DNA from: Candidatus Blautia excrementipullorum
GTDB lineage: Bacteria; Bacillota; Clostridia; Lachnospirales; Lachnospiraceae
NCBI GenBank assembly: GCA_019118645.1
Contig: DWYN01000110.1
Location: 1 to 64,000 of the forward strand
Length of the DNA: 64,000 nucleotides
Reading direction: 5' to 3'
Positions 44,137 through 52,482 of the stretch are shown here, piece by piece. The position numbers and the translations under genes were made by a program. Position 1 is the first letter of the stretch. Each line of letters begins with the position of its first letter. The notes beneath the pieces were generated by a model. The model made no database searches. It saw only the letters and a list, made by a program, of their open reading frames with translations, and was not told the origin of the DNA.

Positions 44137-44910
44137 ATGTTGGATAAATGGAAGATGGATGTTGATGATACTATCGACAGCGCGATTGAAAATAAAAGAA
44201 ATAATGAGGATGATGAGATCGATCTGCTGGAGATTTTTTATGCATTGAAAAAAAAGCTGCTCCTTATCATAGCAGCTGGATTGCTGGCAGGCTGTATCAG
44301 CGGTGTGTTTACCCAGGTGGCGATTACGCCGGTTTATACGTCTATGTCGAGTCTGCTTGTTCTTTCCAAAGAGACGACTCTTACTTCTCTTGCGGATATC
44401 CAGCTGGGAACAAGTCTTACCAATGACTACCGGGTTCTGATTGAGAGTACGCCGGTATTGGAACAGGTAATTGAGAATCTGGACCTGGATATGACGGCAG
44501 ATGCGCTGAGAGGCAGCATAACCATTGATAATCCTACGGACAGCCGTATTCTGGAGATTTCAGTTGTAAATACGGATCCTGAAATGGCAAAAGAGATTGT
44601 GGATGAGATAGCAAATGTCTCTTCTGTTTTTATCGGAGATAAGATGGAGGTAATTCCTCCTAAAATCATTGAAGTCGGAAAGATTCCCACTGTCAGGTCT
44701 GCGCCAAGTGTGAAGAAAAATGCTGTTCTCGGACTTATGTTCGGAGCTGTGGTATGTGCGGCGATTATTACTGTCTTCACAATAATGGATGACACACTGA
44801 AAACAGAAGAGGATGTTACCAAATATCTGGGAATCTCTGTTCTGGCGTCTGTTCCTGACAGAAAAGATTATGTACATGTGAAAGGCAAGAGAGGAAAGAA
44901 GCGCCGTTAG
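44137..44910 (+). CDS. Wzz/CapA-like polysaccharide co-polymerase (kinase activator)
   Basis: A 257-aa protein with two membrane helices near residues 45-65 and 195-215 flanking an extracellular Wzz-type domain (YTSMSSLLVLSKETTLTSLA in the first part, PSVKKNAVLGLMFGAVVCAA at the second helix). In Firmicutes this half of the BY-kinase pair (CapA/YveK/EpsA) controls chain length and activates the cytoplasmic kinase encoded next. The gap to the next gene is 22 nt. Confidence 0.9.
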   Translation: MLDKWKMDVDDTIDSAIENKRNNEDDEIDLLEIFYALKKKLLLIIAAGLLAGCISGVFTQVAITPVYTSMSSLLVLSKETTLTSLADIQLGTSLTNDYRVLIESTPVLEQVIENLDLDMTADALRGSITIDNPTDSRILEISVVNTDPEMAKEIVDEIANVSSVFIGDKMEVIPPKIIEVGKIPTVRSAPSVKKNAVLGLMFGAVVCAAIITVFTIMDDTLKTEEDVTKYLGISVLASVPDRKDYVHVKGKRGKKRR

Positions 44911-44932
44911 AGCGAGCGGAGGAACCTTATTT

Positions 44933-45634
44933 ATGAAGAACATAGAACTGAAAGACATCAGAAAGCAGGATTATTTTTACAGTGAGGCGATCAAGACTCT
45001 GCGTACGAATATTCAGCTTTCCGGAAAGAGTATAAAAACGATTCTTGTTACAAGCTGCTATCCCAATGAGGGCAAGAGTGATATTGCGATCAGTCTGGCC
45101 CAGGAACTGGGAAGCATTGGAAAAAAGGTGCTGCTGGTGGATGCGGATATTCGCAAATCTTCTTACATCAGCCACTTTCAGGTAGAGCAGGAAGTTCACG
45201 GTTTGTCAGAATTTCTGAGCGGACAGATTGAAGTAAAGGATCTTATCTATAATACAAATTATCCGAACATGAACATTATATTTGGAGGTCCGGTTGCACC
45301 GGATCCTTCCGGACTGTTCAGCGATAATCTTTTCAGAACTTTTCTGAAAGAAATAAGAAATTATTACGATTATATACTGATCGACACTCCTCCTGTGGGT
45401 ACAATTATTGATGCCGCGGTAATCGCCAGATACAGTGATGGAGCTGTATTTGTGATAGAACAGGGAAGCGTCAGCTATAAAGTTGCACAGAAGGCTATCC
45501 GGCAGTTGGAGAAAAGCAGCTGCCGCATACTGGGGGCTGTGCTGAATAAGGCGGACACAGAACATGACAAATATTACAGAAAATACGGAGATTATTATCA
45601 GAAACTCAACAAGGAACAGCAGACGCAGGATTAG
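44933..45634 (+). CDS. Bacterial tyrosine kinase (BY-kinase, CapB/YwqD-like)
   Basis: A 233-aa ATPase with Walker A YPNEGKSDIAISLAQEL, Walker A' KVLLVDADIRKSSY and Walker B YILIDTPPVGTIIDAAVI. The C-terminus has a tyrosine cluster (DKYYRKYGDYYQKL) typical of the autophosphorylated tail. With the preceding Wzz-like protein it controls polymerisation or export of a surface polysaccharide. AGCGGAGGAACC precedes the start. Confidence 0.93.
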   Translation: MKNIELKDIRKQDYFYSEAIKTLRTNIQLSGKSIKTILVTSCYPNEGKSDIAISLAQELGSIGKKVLLVDADIRKSSYISHFQVEQEVHGLSEFLSGQIEVKDLIYNTNYPNMNIIFGGPVAPDPSGLFSDNLFRTFLKEIRNYYDYILIDTPPVGTIIDAAVIARYSDGAVFVIEQGSVSYKVAQKAIRQLEKSSCRILGAVLNKADTEHDKYYRKYGDYYQKLNKEQQTQD

Positions 45635-45657
45635 AATAAAAAGAAAGCAGGACAAAC

Positions 45658-46632
45658 GTGTTTGGAAATAAAAGAGGCAAACAGCCGGGCAACATATTTT
45701 TTGCAGTCTTATGTGTGTTGCTGCTGATTGCGTTTGGCGCTATCCTGGCATCAAATGCGAAGAAAGAGCAGACAGAGACGGAACAGCTGTCAGAGATTGC
45801 GGAAAATGAAGAAACCGGTATCGAGGATTACGAAGGCGTTCAGGAGAGGGCGGCCGAAATAGAAGAGCAGGCAAGAGAAGAAGAGGAAAATGCAGAACAG
45901 GATTCCTCCCAGCAGGAAGGAACATCTGAGGATGAAAAAACAGCTGATACTTCTGATTCGGAAGAGACACAGAGCGGCAGCACTGAAGAGACTGCCGCAG
46001 CTGAAACGGAGGATGAGGAAGCTTCAGGGATTGTCTGCTGGGGAGACGATCTGATCAATGGAGAGGCATCGGCAACATCTTCTTATGTAGCTGTTCTGTC
46101 CTCTCTTCTGACAAAAAACGGTTATGATCTGCCGGTTATTAACAAAACAATCCAGGGCGGCGGCACTCTTTCCATGATGAAGATGGCCGGTGTCAGTGAT
46201 GAAATCCTTCAGGGATATATTACAAAGCATCAGCAGGCTGCCGGAGGGGGAGAGCTTTACGTTACAGAGACAGGCATTCGAGATCTGACCGCAGAACAGA
46301 CAGAGAGAAATGATCTGGATTGCATTCCGGTGATTTTTATGGGATATTACGGCGGATGGAATCATGATCCGGCGGAACTGGCGGAACAGCAGGAGCATAT
46401 TCTGAATACATTTCCCGACAGAGAACGCTTCATAATAGCAGGTACACGTCCTGTAGACGGAAGTGTGACATCAGAAGCCCTGGACCAGGTTATGAGCCAG
46501 AAATGGGGAGAACATTACATAAGCCTAGCTTCTGTTACGTCCGAAGCAGCGTCAACTGACCGCGGACAGCAGGCACTTGCTCAGGCCGTACTTCAAAAGC
46601 TGGAAGAACTGGGTTATATCAGCAAAAGCTGA
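45658..46632 (+). CDS. Membrane-anchored SGNH-like protein in polysaccharide operon
   Basis: A 324-aa protein starting with GTG; ribosome binding site AGCAGGAC. One N-terminal membrane helix (residues about 12-32) is followed by an acidic Glu/Ser/Thr-rich linker of about 90 residues and an external domain beginning GIVCWGDDLINGEASATSSY. GDDL sits where GDSL is expected in SGNH hydrolases, so the catalytic Ser is replaced by Asp if the alignment holds. VIFMGYYGGW and RFIIAGTRPVDG look like later family strands. It may bind or modify glycan without standard esterase chemistry. The gene lies between the BY-kinase and LCP genes. Confidence 0.65.
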   Translation: MFGNKRGKQPGNIFFAVLCVLLLIAFGAILASNAKKEQTETEQLSEIAENEETGIEDYEGVQERAAEIEEQAREEEENAEQDSSQQEGTSEDEKTADTSDSEETQSGSTEETAAAETEDEEASGIVCWGDDLINGEASATSSYVAVLSSLLTKNGYDLPVINKTIQGGGTLSMMKMAGVSDEILQGYITKHQQAAGGGELYVTETGIRDLTAEQTERNDLDCIPVIFMGYYGGWNHDPAELAEQQEHILNTFPDRERFIIAGTRPVDGSVTSEALDQVMSQKWGEHYISLASVTSEAASTDRGQQALAQAVLQKLEELGYISKS

Positions 46633-46646
46633 GCAGGAAACAAAAA

Positions 46647-47672
46647 ATGAGAAATTCAGGCAGAAAGAGAAGAAAACAGAAGAATCTGCGGACAGCTGCA
46701 GTGATTCTTATACTGACAGCCGCAGCTATCCTTGCAGGCGGATATTATCTCTGGAATCAGGTCAGGGAAACGAACAGGATGAATTCCGGAGGAGAAACAA
46801 GAAATACTTCCGGAGAACCGGACGAAAACACGGTTGAAGTGGACGGAACTGTTTACAGATACAACGATCATCTCAGCAATTATTTGTTCATGGGAATAGA
46901 TACTACAGATGAAGTCGCTAATTATGAATCTCAAAGGGATGCCGGTCAGGCGGACGCGATTTTTCTGGTGTCCATGGACCGGGTGACAGAGGAACTGAAG
47001 GTACTGGTGATTCCAAGGGATACGATGACAGAGATTGAAGTCTTTAATCCCAGCGGAAAAAGCCTTGGAACTACAGAAGACCATATTAATATCCAGTATG
47101 CTTATGGAGATGGAAAAGATAAAAGCTGTGAACTTATGGAGACCGCTGTTTCCGGCCTTCTGGGCGATATTCCGATACAGGGATACTGTGCAATGAATAT
47201 GGAAGGCATTCCGATTATTACTGACTTTGTAGGAGGAGTAGAAGTTACGGTTCCGGACAGCAGCCTGGAGGAGGTCAATCCTGATTTTACAGAGGGAGCT
47301 GTTGTGACGCTTACCGGGGACAACGCGGAACAGTTTGTACGATACAGGGATACGGAGATCAGCCAGAGCGCGCTTACCAGACAGGAACGGCAGAAGGTAT
47401 ATCTTCAGGCACTTTTGCAGAAGGCTCAGGAAAGAGCTGAGCTGGATTCCTCTTTTATCGTTGACTTTTATAACGAGATACAGCCCTACACAGTTACGAA
47501 TCTTGGAAATGATATATTTGCAAAGCTTCTTACTGCCTCGGGAGTGGGAGAGACAGAAACGGCTACCGTTCCCGGAGAAGGCACAGAGGGAGAGAATTTT
47601 GATGAATATCATGTAAATCAGCAGGAGCTTGACAGTCTGCTGCTGAAGATGTTTTATCAAGAACAATCATGA
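46647..47672 (+). CDS. LytR-CpsA-Psr (LCP) family glycopolymer transferase
   Basis: A 341-aa protein with one N-terminal membrane helix (about 15-35) and an external LCP domain. Family segments are NYLFMGIDTTDE, QADAIFLVSMDR, VLVIPRDTMTEIEV, the Arg-rich region RYRDTEISQSALTRQERQKV and NIQYAYGDGKD. LCP proteins attach wall teichoic acids or capsular polymers to peptidoglycan from lipid-linked precursors. It lies 14 nt after the SGNH-like gene in the polysaccharide operon. Confidence 0.92.
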   Translation: MRNSGRKRRKQKNLRTAAVILILTAAAILAGGYYLWNQVRETNRMNSGGETRNTSGEPDENTVEVDGTVYRYNDHLSNYLFMGIDTTDEVANYESQRDAGQADAIFLVSMDRVTEELKVLVIPRDTMTEIEVFNPSGKSLGTTEDHINIQYAYGDGKDKSCELMETAVSGLLGDIPIQGYCAMNMEGIPIITDFVGGVEVTVPDSSLEEVNPDFTEGAVVTLTGDNAEQFVRYRDTEISQSALTRQERQKVYLQALLQKAQERAELDSSFIVDFYNEIQPYTVTNLGNDIFAKLLTASGVGETETATVPGEGTEGENFDEYHVNQQELDSLLLKMFYQEQS

Positions 47673-47727
47673 GATATTTAGTACACATGCACTATTATCT
47701 AAATAAAAAGAAAAGGAGAAATGTATT

Positions 47728-48324
47728 ATGAAATTAGGGAAAAAAATTGTGGCGTGTACATTGGCGGCAGCTATGCTGATTGGTTCTGCAGTGGGCGTCT
47801 ATGCAGAAGGCAGCCGTACAAAGGATGTAACAGTATCTGGAGCAAGTGCACAGGAATACCAGATCACAGGAAAGATTGAAGATTCTGATTCCTATAAAGA
47901 GCTCCAGGAATCTGATCCGGAGATCGTTGAGCTGATCGATCAGGTAAACGACGGAACGATGGAAATGGCAGACTTTATTACGGCTCTTACAGAGCAGGCG
48001 GAAGCGCTTACAGACGAGGATGCAAAAGCCGCTTTGGATGAAGTGATTGAGACTCTTCGTACAAAAGACTTTGTAACCGGATTTGTAGATCTGATCGCGT
48101 TGGAAGCTGCAGAAAAGAATGCGGATGATAAATATGAAGTAACAATTTCCGTTCCAAGTCTTACAGATCAGCTGAGAAATGTGCAGGTTCTGCATTACAG
48201 TACTGTGCGCAGCCAGTGGGAGATTATTGATCCTTCCGAGGCTGACATGGAAGAAAAGACGATAACTGCAGAATTTGAGGATCTTTCTCCGATTGCAGTG
48301 ATCGCTGACTCTACAGAAAAATAG
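47728..48324 (+). CDS. Exported protein of unknown function, 198 aa
   Basis: The N-terminus MKLGKKIVACTLAAAMLIGS with VYA cleavage motif is a clear signal peptide (cut after about residue 26). The mature protein is acidic, helical in the first half, and contains a beta-rich C-terminal part with VLHYSTVRSQWEIIDPSEAD. No recognised domain, LPXTG or lipobox is seen. AAAAGGAGAAA precedes the start. It follows the LCP gene by 55 nt and is followed by a weak terminator, so it ends this region. Confidence 0.8.
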   Translation: MKLGKKIVACTLAAAMLIGSAVGVYAEGSRTKDVTVSGASAQEYQITGKIEDSDSYKELQESDPEIVELIDQVNDGTMEMADFITALTEQAEALTDEDAKAALDEVIETLRTKDFVTGFVDLIALEAAEKNADDKYEVTISVPSLTDQLRNVQVLHYSTVRSQWEIIDPSEADMEEKTITAEFEDLSPIAVIADSTEK

Positions 48325-48370
48325 AATATTGCAGAAACGTGTCTGACATTTAGGTGGTCAGGCGCTGAAT

Positions 48371-48418
48371 AAAAGGTTTCCGGGCAATACCACAGTATGC
48401 TGTCGGGAGCCTTTTTTC
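48371..48418 (+). terminator. Terminator after the exported-protein gene
   Basis: An imperfect hairpin pairs AAAAGG with CCTTTT, with inner CCGG/CGG pairing, and is followed by six T. Moderate strength. Confidence 0.6.
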
Positions 48419-48489
48419 ATTTGCCTGTTCTTGTCAAGAAGGCAGAGAATTGCTATAATATCAGAAAATACAGAAGAAAGGCGAGAAAA

Positions 48490-49032
48490 ATGGGGGAATT
48501 ATTTGACTACAATATTTTGCTGATCGGGTTCATGGGCGCAGGGAAGAGTACTGTGGCGGATTATATGAAAAAGGCTTATTCCATGGATGTGGTGGAAATG
48601 GATCAGATTATTGCAGAAAGACAGGGACTGAGCATTTCCGAAATATTTGAAAAATATGGAGAAGAATTTTTCCGTGATCTGGAAACAGCCCTTCTGGTGG
48701 AAATGCAGTCCAGAAAAAATGTGGTGATTTCCTGCGGCGGGGGAGTACCTATGCGTGAGCGCAATGTAAAAGAAATGAAAAAAAACGGCCGGGTCGTTCT
48801 CCTTACAGCGAAGCCGGAGACGATTCTGGAGCGAGTGAAAGACGACCACAACCGTCCCCTTCTGGAGGGAAAGAAAAACGTAGAATATATTGCGGAGCTG
48901 ATGGAAAAGCGCAGAGAAAAATATCAGGCAGCAGCGGACCTCATTGTTGAGACGGACGGCAGAACTGCAGAAGAAATCTGCGGAGAGATCATTCGCAAAC
49001 TTCAGGGAAACAAAGAGGAAATGGAAAAGTAA
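48490..49032 (+). CDS. aroK: Shikimate kinase
   Basis: A 180-aa kinase with Walker A GFMGAGKST (about residues 13-21), the shikimate-binding segment VVEMDQIIAE, YGEEFFRDLE and CGGGVPMRERN, and the lid NRPLLEG. It phosphorylates shikimate to shikimate-3-phosphate in aromatic amino acid synthesis. The start at 48490 has GGCGAGAAAA upstream; an in-frame ATG at 48397 lies in the terminator and is rejected. aroE follows 14 nt later. Confidence 0.95.
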   Translation: MGELFDYNILLIGFMGAGKSTVADYMKKAYSMDVVEMDQIIAERQGLSISEIFEKYGEEFFRDLETALLVEMQSRKNVVISCGGGVPMRERNVKEMKKNGRVVLLTAKPETILERVKDDHNRPLLEGKKNVEYIAELMEKRREKYQAAADLIVETDGRTAEEICGEIIRKLQGNKEEMEK

Positions 49033-49046
49033 GGAGGAAAGCAGAA

Positions 49047-49928
49047 ATGGAACAGAGAATTAAAGGAACTACAGGTTTGATGGGGCTGATCGGAAGCCCG
49101 GTAGGCCATTCCGGATCACCGGAAATGTATAATTTCAGTTTTCGGTATCACCATCTGGATTACGCATACCTGGCATTTGATATAAAAGAAGACCAGGTAA
49201 AAGAGGCACTGGATGCAGTCCGTTTGTTTCATATGAGAGGCTGCAACGTAACAATGCCGTGTAAAAATGAAGCGGCCAGATATATGGATGAACTGTCTCC
49301 GGCAGCCAGGATTGTTGGCGCGGTCAATACGATTGTAAATGAAAACGGCCGGTTGATCGGGCATATCACTGACGGGACAGGCTTTGTAAGGAATCTGAAG
49401 GAGCATGGAGTGGAAGTAAAAGACAAAAAAATGGTTGTGCTTGGTGCCGGAGGGGCGGCAACGGCAATTCAGGTGCAGTGCGCACTGGACGGAGCCCGGG
49501 CGATTTCTATTTTTAATCCGAATGATCCATTTCTGGACCGGGCAAAATCTACAGCGGAAAAATTAGGAAAAGAAAGACCGGAATGCAGGGTTCAGGTATT
49601 TTGTCTGGAGGATCAGGAAAAGTTCAAGGCAGAAATTGCAGAGGCAGATATCCTGGTGAATGGTACTCTGGCTGGAATGAAGCCCCACGATGATGTTTCT
49701 CCGGTGCCGGATACCTCTGTATTCCGGCCGGGGCTTGTGGTGGCTGATGTGGTGTATAATCCAGAGGAGACGAAACTGCTTCGGGAGGCAAAGGAAGCTG
49801 GCTGCAAAACAGTAGGAGGCAAGGGAATGCTTCTGTGGCAGGGAGCCGCGGCATATAAGCTCTATACCGGGCTGGAGATGCCGACCGAAGAATATCAGAA
49901 ATTTCAGGAAGAGAATGCGGAAAAATAA
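49047..49928 (+). CDS. aroE: Shikimate dehydrogenase
   Basis: A 293-aa NADP-dependent enzyme. The opening LIGSPVGHSGSPEMYN binds shikimate. The catalytic Lys is K73 in NVTMPCKNEA, where NVTxPHK is common and the His is here Cys. The Rossmann motif is VVLGAGGAATAIQVQCALDG. The late KTVGGKGMLLWQGAAAYKLY is family-specific. It reduces 3-dehydroshikimate to shikimate. It is translationally close to aroK, forming an aroKE pair. AAGGAGGAAAGC precedes the start. Confidence 0.95.
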   Translation: MEQRIKGTTGLMGLIGSPVGHSGSPEMYNFSFRYHHLDYAYLAFDIKEDQVKEALDAVRLFHMRGCNVTMPCKNEAARYMDELSPAARIVGAVNTIVNENGRLIGHITDGTGFVRNLKEHGVEVKDKKMVVLGAGGAATAIQVQCALDGARAISIFNPNDPFLDRAKSTAEKLGKERPECRVQVFCLEDQEKFKAEIAEADILVNGTLAGMKPHDDVSPVPDTSVFRPGLVVADVVYNPEETKLLREAKEAGCKTVGGKGMLLWQGAAAYKLYTGLEMPTEEYQKFQEENAEK

Positions 49929-49978
49929 AGGAAAGCTTTGGCAGATAAAAGGACAGAATTTAGGATTCATAAAAATAA

Positions 49979-50018
49979 CGGGGAATACAGAAACAAAAGC
50001 TGTATTCCCCGCCTTTAT
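49979..50018. terminator. Bidirectional terminator between aroE and dapF
   Basis: CGGGGAATACAG (49979-49990) pairs perfectly with CTGTATTCCCCG (50000-50011). T-rich sequence follows on the + strand (CCTTTAT) and, less well, on the - strand. It separates the convergent genes. Confidence 0.8.
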
Positions 50019-50029
50019 GTATCTAGCTG

Positions 50030-50884
50030 TCACCTGCCAAGAAAAGAAAGGTCAATCTCTCCCTCAAAAACAGTAACAGCAGGGCCTGTCATGTAAACCA
50101 GATCTTCCTGGCGATTCCACAGAATCTGAAGTTCCCCACCCAGAAGTTTGACTGTTACCGGCGTATCTTCCTCTACCAGACCGTTCAGCGTGGAGGCCAC
50201 AGCCACAGCGCAGGCGCCGGTGCCGCAGGCGAGTGTTTCTCCTGCTCCGCGCTCCCATACACGCATTTGAAGGGTGTGACGGTCGATTACCTTTACAAAC
50301 TCTGTATTAATCCGGTCCGGAAAGGCAATATGGTTTTCAAACCGGGGCCCAAGGGTTCCGATATCCAGAGAATCAAGATCGTCCATATATACAATCGCAT
50401 GAGGATTCCCCATGGAAACGGCGGTAATAAGGTAAGTCTGTCCGTTTACCTCCAGGGGCTGATTGATCACCTGCTCCGTATCAGCGACAACAGGAATCTG
50501 ATTCGCCATGAGAATAGGTGATCCCATATTCACTTCCACTTTGTTTACCTTTCCGTTTTTGACTGTCAGGGAAAGATACTTGATTCCGCTTTTGGTGTCT
50601 ACACTGATATTTTTCTTTTTTACAATTCCATGATCATAGACATATTTGGCCACACAGCGGATTCCGTTGCCGCACATGGCGCCCTGAGAGCCGTCCAGAT
50701 TGTACATTTCCATCTCGCAGTCCGCCACATCCGAAGGCTTAATCAAAATCAGCCCGTCAGATCCTATTCCAAAGTGACGGTCGCTGACAAACTTGGCTAC
50801 AGCAGAAGGATCGTGAACGGTTTCCTCAAAACAGTTCACATATACGTAATCGTTTCCGATACCCTGCATTTTTGTAAATTTCAT
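50030..50884 (-). CDS. dapF: Diaminopimelate epimerase
   Basis: A 284-aa enzyme with both catalytic cysteines in place: MCGNGIRCVAKYVYDHG and ACGTGACAVAVAS. The N-terminal MKFTKMQGIGNDYVYVNCFE is the family start. It converts LL- to meso-diaminopimelate for lysine and peptidoglycan synthesis. The start at 50884 is chosen from homology; AGGAGG lies upstream, somewhat far (about 14 nt), and an upstream in-frame ATG at 50929 lacks a ribosome binding site. The gene is on the - strand with hydF upstream. Confidence 0.95.
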   Translation of the reverse strand: MKFTKMQGIGNDYVYVNCFEETVHDPSAVAKFVSDRHFGIGSDGLILIKPSDVADCEMEMYNLDGSQGAMCGNGIRCVAKYVYDHGIVKKKNISVDTKSGIKYLSLTVKNGKVNKVEVNMGSPILMANQIPVVADTEQVINQPLEVNGQTYLITAVSMGNPHAIVYMDDLDSLDIGTLGPRFENHIAFPDRINTEFVKVIDRHTLQMRVWERGAGETLACGTGACAVAVASTLNGLVEEDTPVTVKLLGGELQILWNRQEDLVYMTGPAVTVFEGEIDLSFLGR

Positions 50885-51026
50885 AGATAGTTCAAGTCCT
50901 CCTCGTTTATTTATACTCCTTACAGCCAAAAGTATATAAGCAAAATGTTATGGTTCTGTGAAATCCATATAAAAATTATAGGAATATTTTTATACAGAAG
51001 CCGGAAAGCTGCGGCGCGGCCCTGGC

Positions 51027-52295
51027 TCAGGGGAGAAGACGGTATATTTCCGGAAATGGTTCCAGACTTCTTTTAAGAATTCCGGTTACCTGGGCTATGA
51101 GGATGCCATAGTTGGTTATTGGAACATGCTGGTCCTGACAGCAGGCGATCCGGTATTTCATTTCCCTTTCGTTGAGCATGCAGCCTCCGCAGTGTACCAC
51201 CAGTTTAAATTCACTGACATCGTCAGGGAATTCTGTTCCGGAGGTAAAGACAAATTCCGGCTGCTTTCCTGTATACTGGCGGATCCAGTTGGGTATCTTG
51301 AAGGTACCGATATCATCGCACTGACGGTGATGGGTGCATCCTTCCGCAATCAGAATCTTGTCGCCGTCCTGGATGTGCTGAAGAGCTGCGGCTCCTTCTG
51401 CCGCTGTTTTCAGATCGCCTTTATAACGGGCAAACAGAATGGAGAAAGAAGTCAGAGGAATATCCTTCGGCGTATCCCGGGACACCCGGGCAAAAGCCTG
51501 GCTGTCTGTAACAACGAGACGGGGACGGATGCCTTTGCTTAAAAGATTCGATAAAGCGTCCTTCAGTTCCGTATCCCGGACTGCCAGAGAAAGCCCTCCG
51601 TGCTCCAGAATATCCCGGATCGTCTGCTGCTGAGGAAGAATCAGTCTTCCTTTGGGCGCAGCCTTATCAATGGGAACCACCAGTATGATAAGATCAAGAG
51701 GGGACATCAGATCGCCGATGAGAGGATATTGGTGGGTATCCTCCGGCTTCAGCGAAGCGATCAGTTTCTTCAGTTCGTAAATATTGGTTTTTTCTGCTGC
51801 ACTGACACAGATGGTATGAGAAGCTGATCCTTTGCCGTCTCCCTGTTTTGAGAGACAGTCCGGTGTCTGGCCCGCAATGGCATCCATCTGTTCTTTTGAA
51901 ATCAAATCACATTTATTATAAACCACGACATAGGGAATTCCTTTTGCCTGGAATTTTTTAATCAAAGCTTCTTCCGGCTCGCCTTTTCCTGTGGTACTGT
52001 CCACGATAAGAACGGCAATATCCGTTTTGTTCAGTACCTGATAGCTTTTTTTTACTCTCAGAGCGCCTAGCTCGCCTTCATCGTCAATGCCGGGAGTATC
52101 GATGACCATTACCGGCCCCAGAGGAAGCAGTTCCATTGTTTTGTACACAGGATCTGTAGTTGTGCCTTTTACATCTGAGACAATTGCCAGATTTTGTCCT
52201 GTTACGGCATTGATAATACTGGACTTACCTGCGTTGCGCCGGCCGAAAAAACTGATATGTACCCGCTCGGAAGCGGGAGTCTGATTCATTCCCAT
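51027..52295 (-). CDS. hydF: [FeFe]-hydrogenase maturation GTPase HydF
   Basis: A 422-aa protein. The GTPase domain has ERVHISFFGRRNAGKSSIIN (P-loop), VKGTTTDPV, DTPGIDDEG and NKCD. The C-terminal cluster-binding part has EGCTHH, then about 50 residues later HCGGC, matching the CxH...HCxxC motif that holds the 4Fe-4S cluster. HydF is the scaffold that carries the H-cluster subunit to the hydrogenase after HydE and HydG action. Neither gene is in the window. The start at 52295 has TCAGGAGTGAAAT upstream; an in-frame ATG at 52325 has no site. Confidence 0.94.
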   Translation of the reverse strand: MGMNQTPASERVHISFFGRRNAGKSSIINAVTGQNLAIVSDVKGTTTDPVYKTMELLPLGPVMVIDTPGIDDEGELGALRVKKSYQVLNKTDIAVLIVDSTTGKGEPEEALIKKFQAKGIPYVVVYNKCDLISKEQMDAIAGQTPDCLSKQGDGKGSASHTICVSAAEKTNIYELKKLIASLKPEDTHQYPLIGDLMSPLDLIILVVPIDKAAPKGRLILPQQQTIRDILEHGGLSLAVRDTELKDALSNLLSKGIRPRLVVTDSQAFARVSRDTPKDIPLTSFSILFARYKGDLKTAAEGAAALQHIQDGDKILIAEGCTHHRQCDDIGTFKIPNWIRQYTGKQPEFVFTSGTEFPDDVSEFKLVVHCGGCMLNEREMKYRIACCQDQHVPITNYGILIAQVTGILKRSLEPFPEIYRLLP

Positions 52296-52418
52296 ATATT
52301 TCACTCCTGACTGCAGCATAAACACGAAAGCTGTTTTGCTGATATAGATATTCTGAAAACAGTAAGTAACTATTTATATTATAAAAAAATATTCGGTGTT
52401 CTTCAAGTGGATAAAGCT

Positions 52419-52447
52419 TTGACAGGGAACTGTATTTTCTGTATTAT
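52419..52447 (+). promoter_or_regulatory. Promoter of the 368-aa hypothetical gene
   Basis: TTGACA (52419-52424) and TATTAT (52442-52447) are separated by 17 bp, about 35 nt before the start codon. Confidence 0.75.
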
Positions 52448-52482
52448 GAAATAAATAAGGCGTTGCCGGCGTGGAGGATCCT

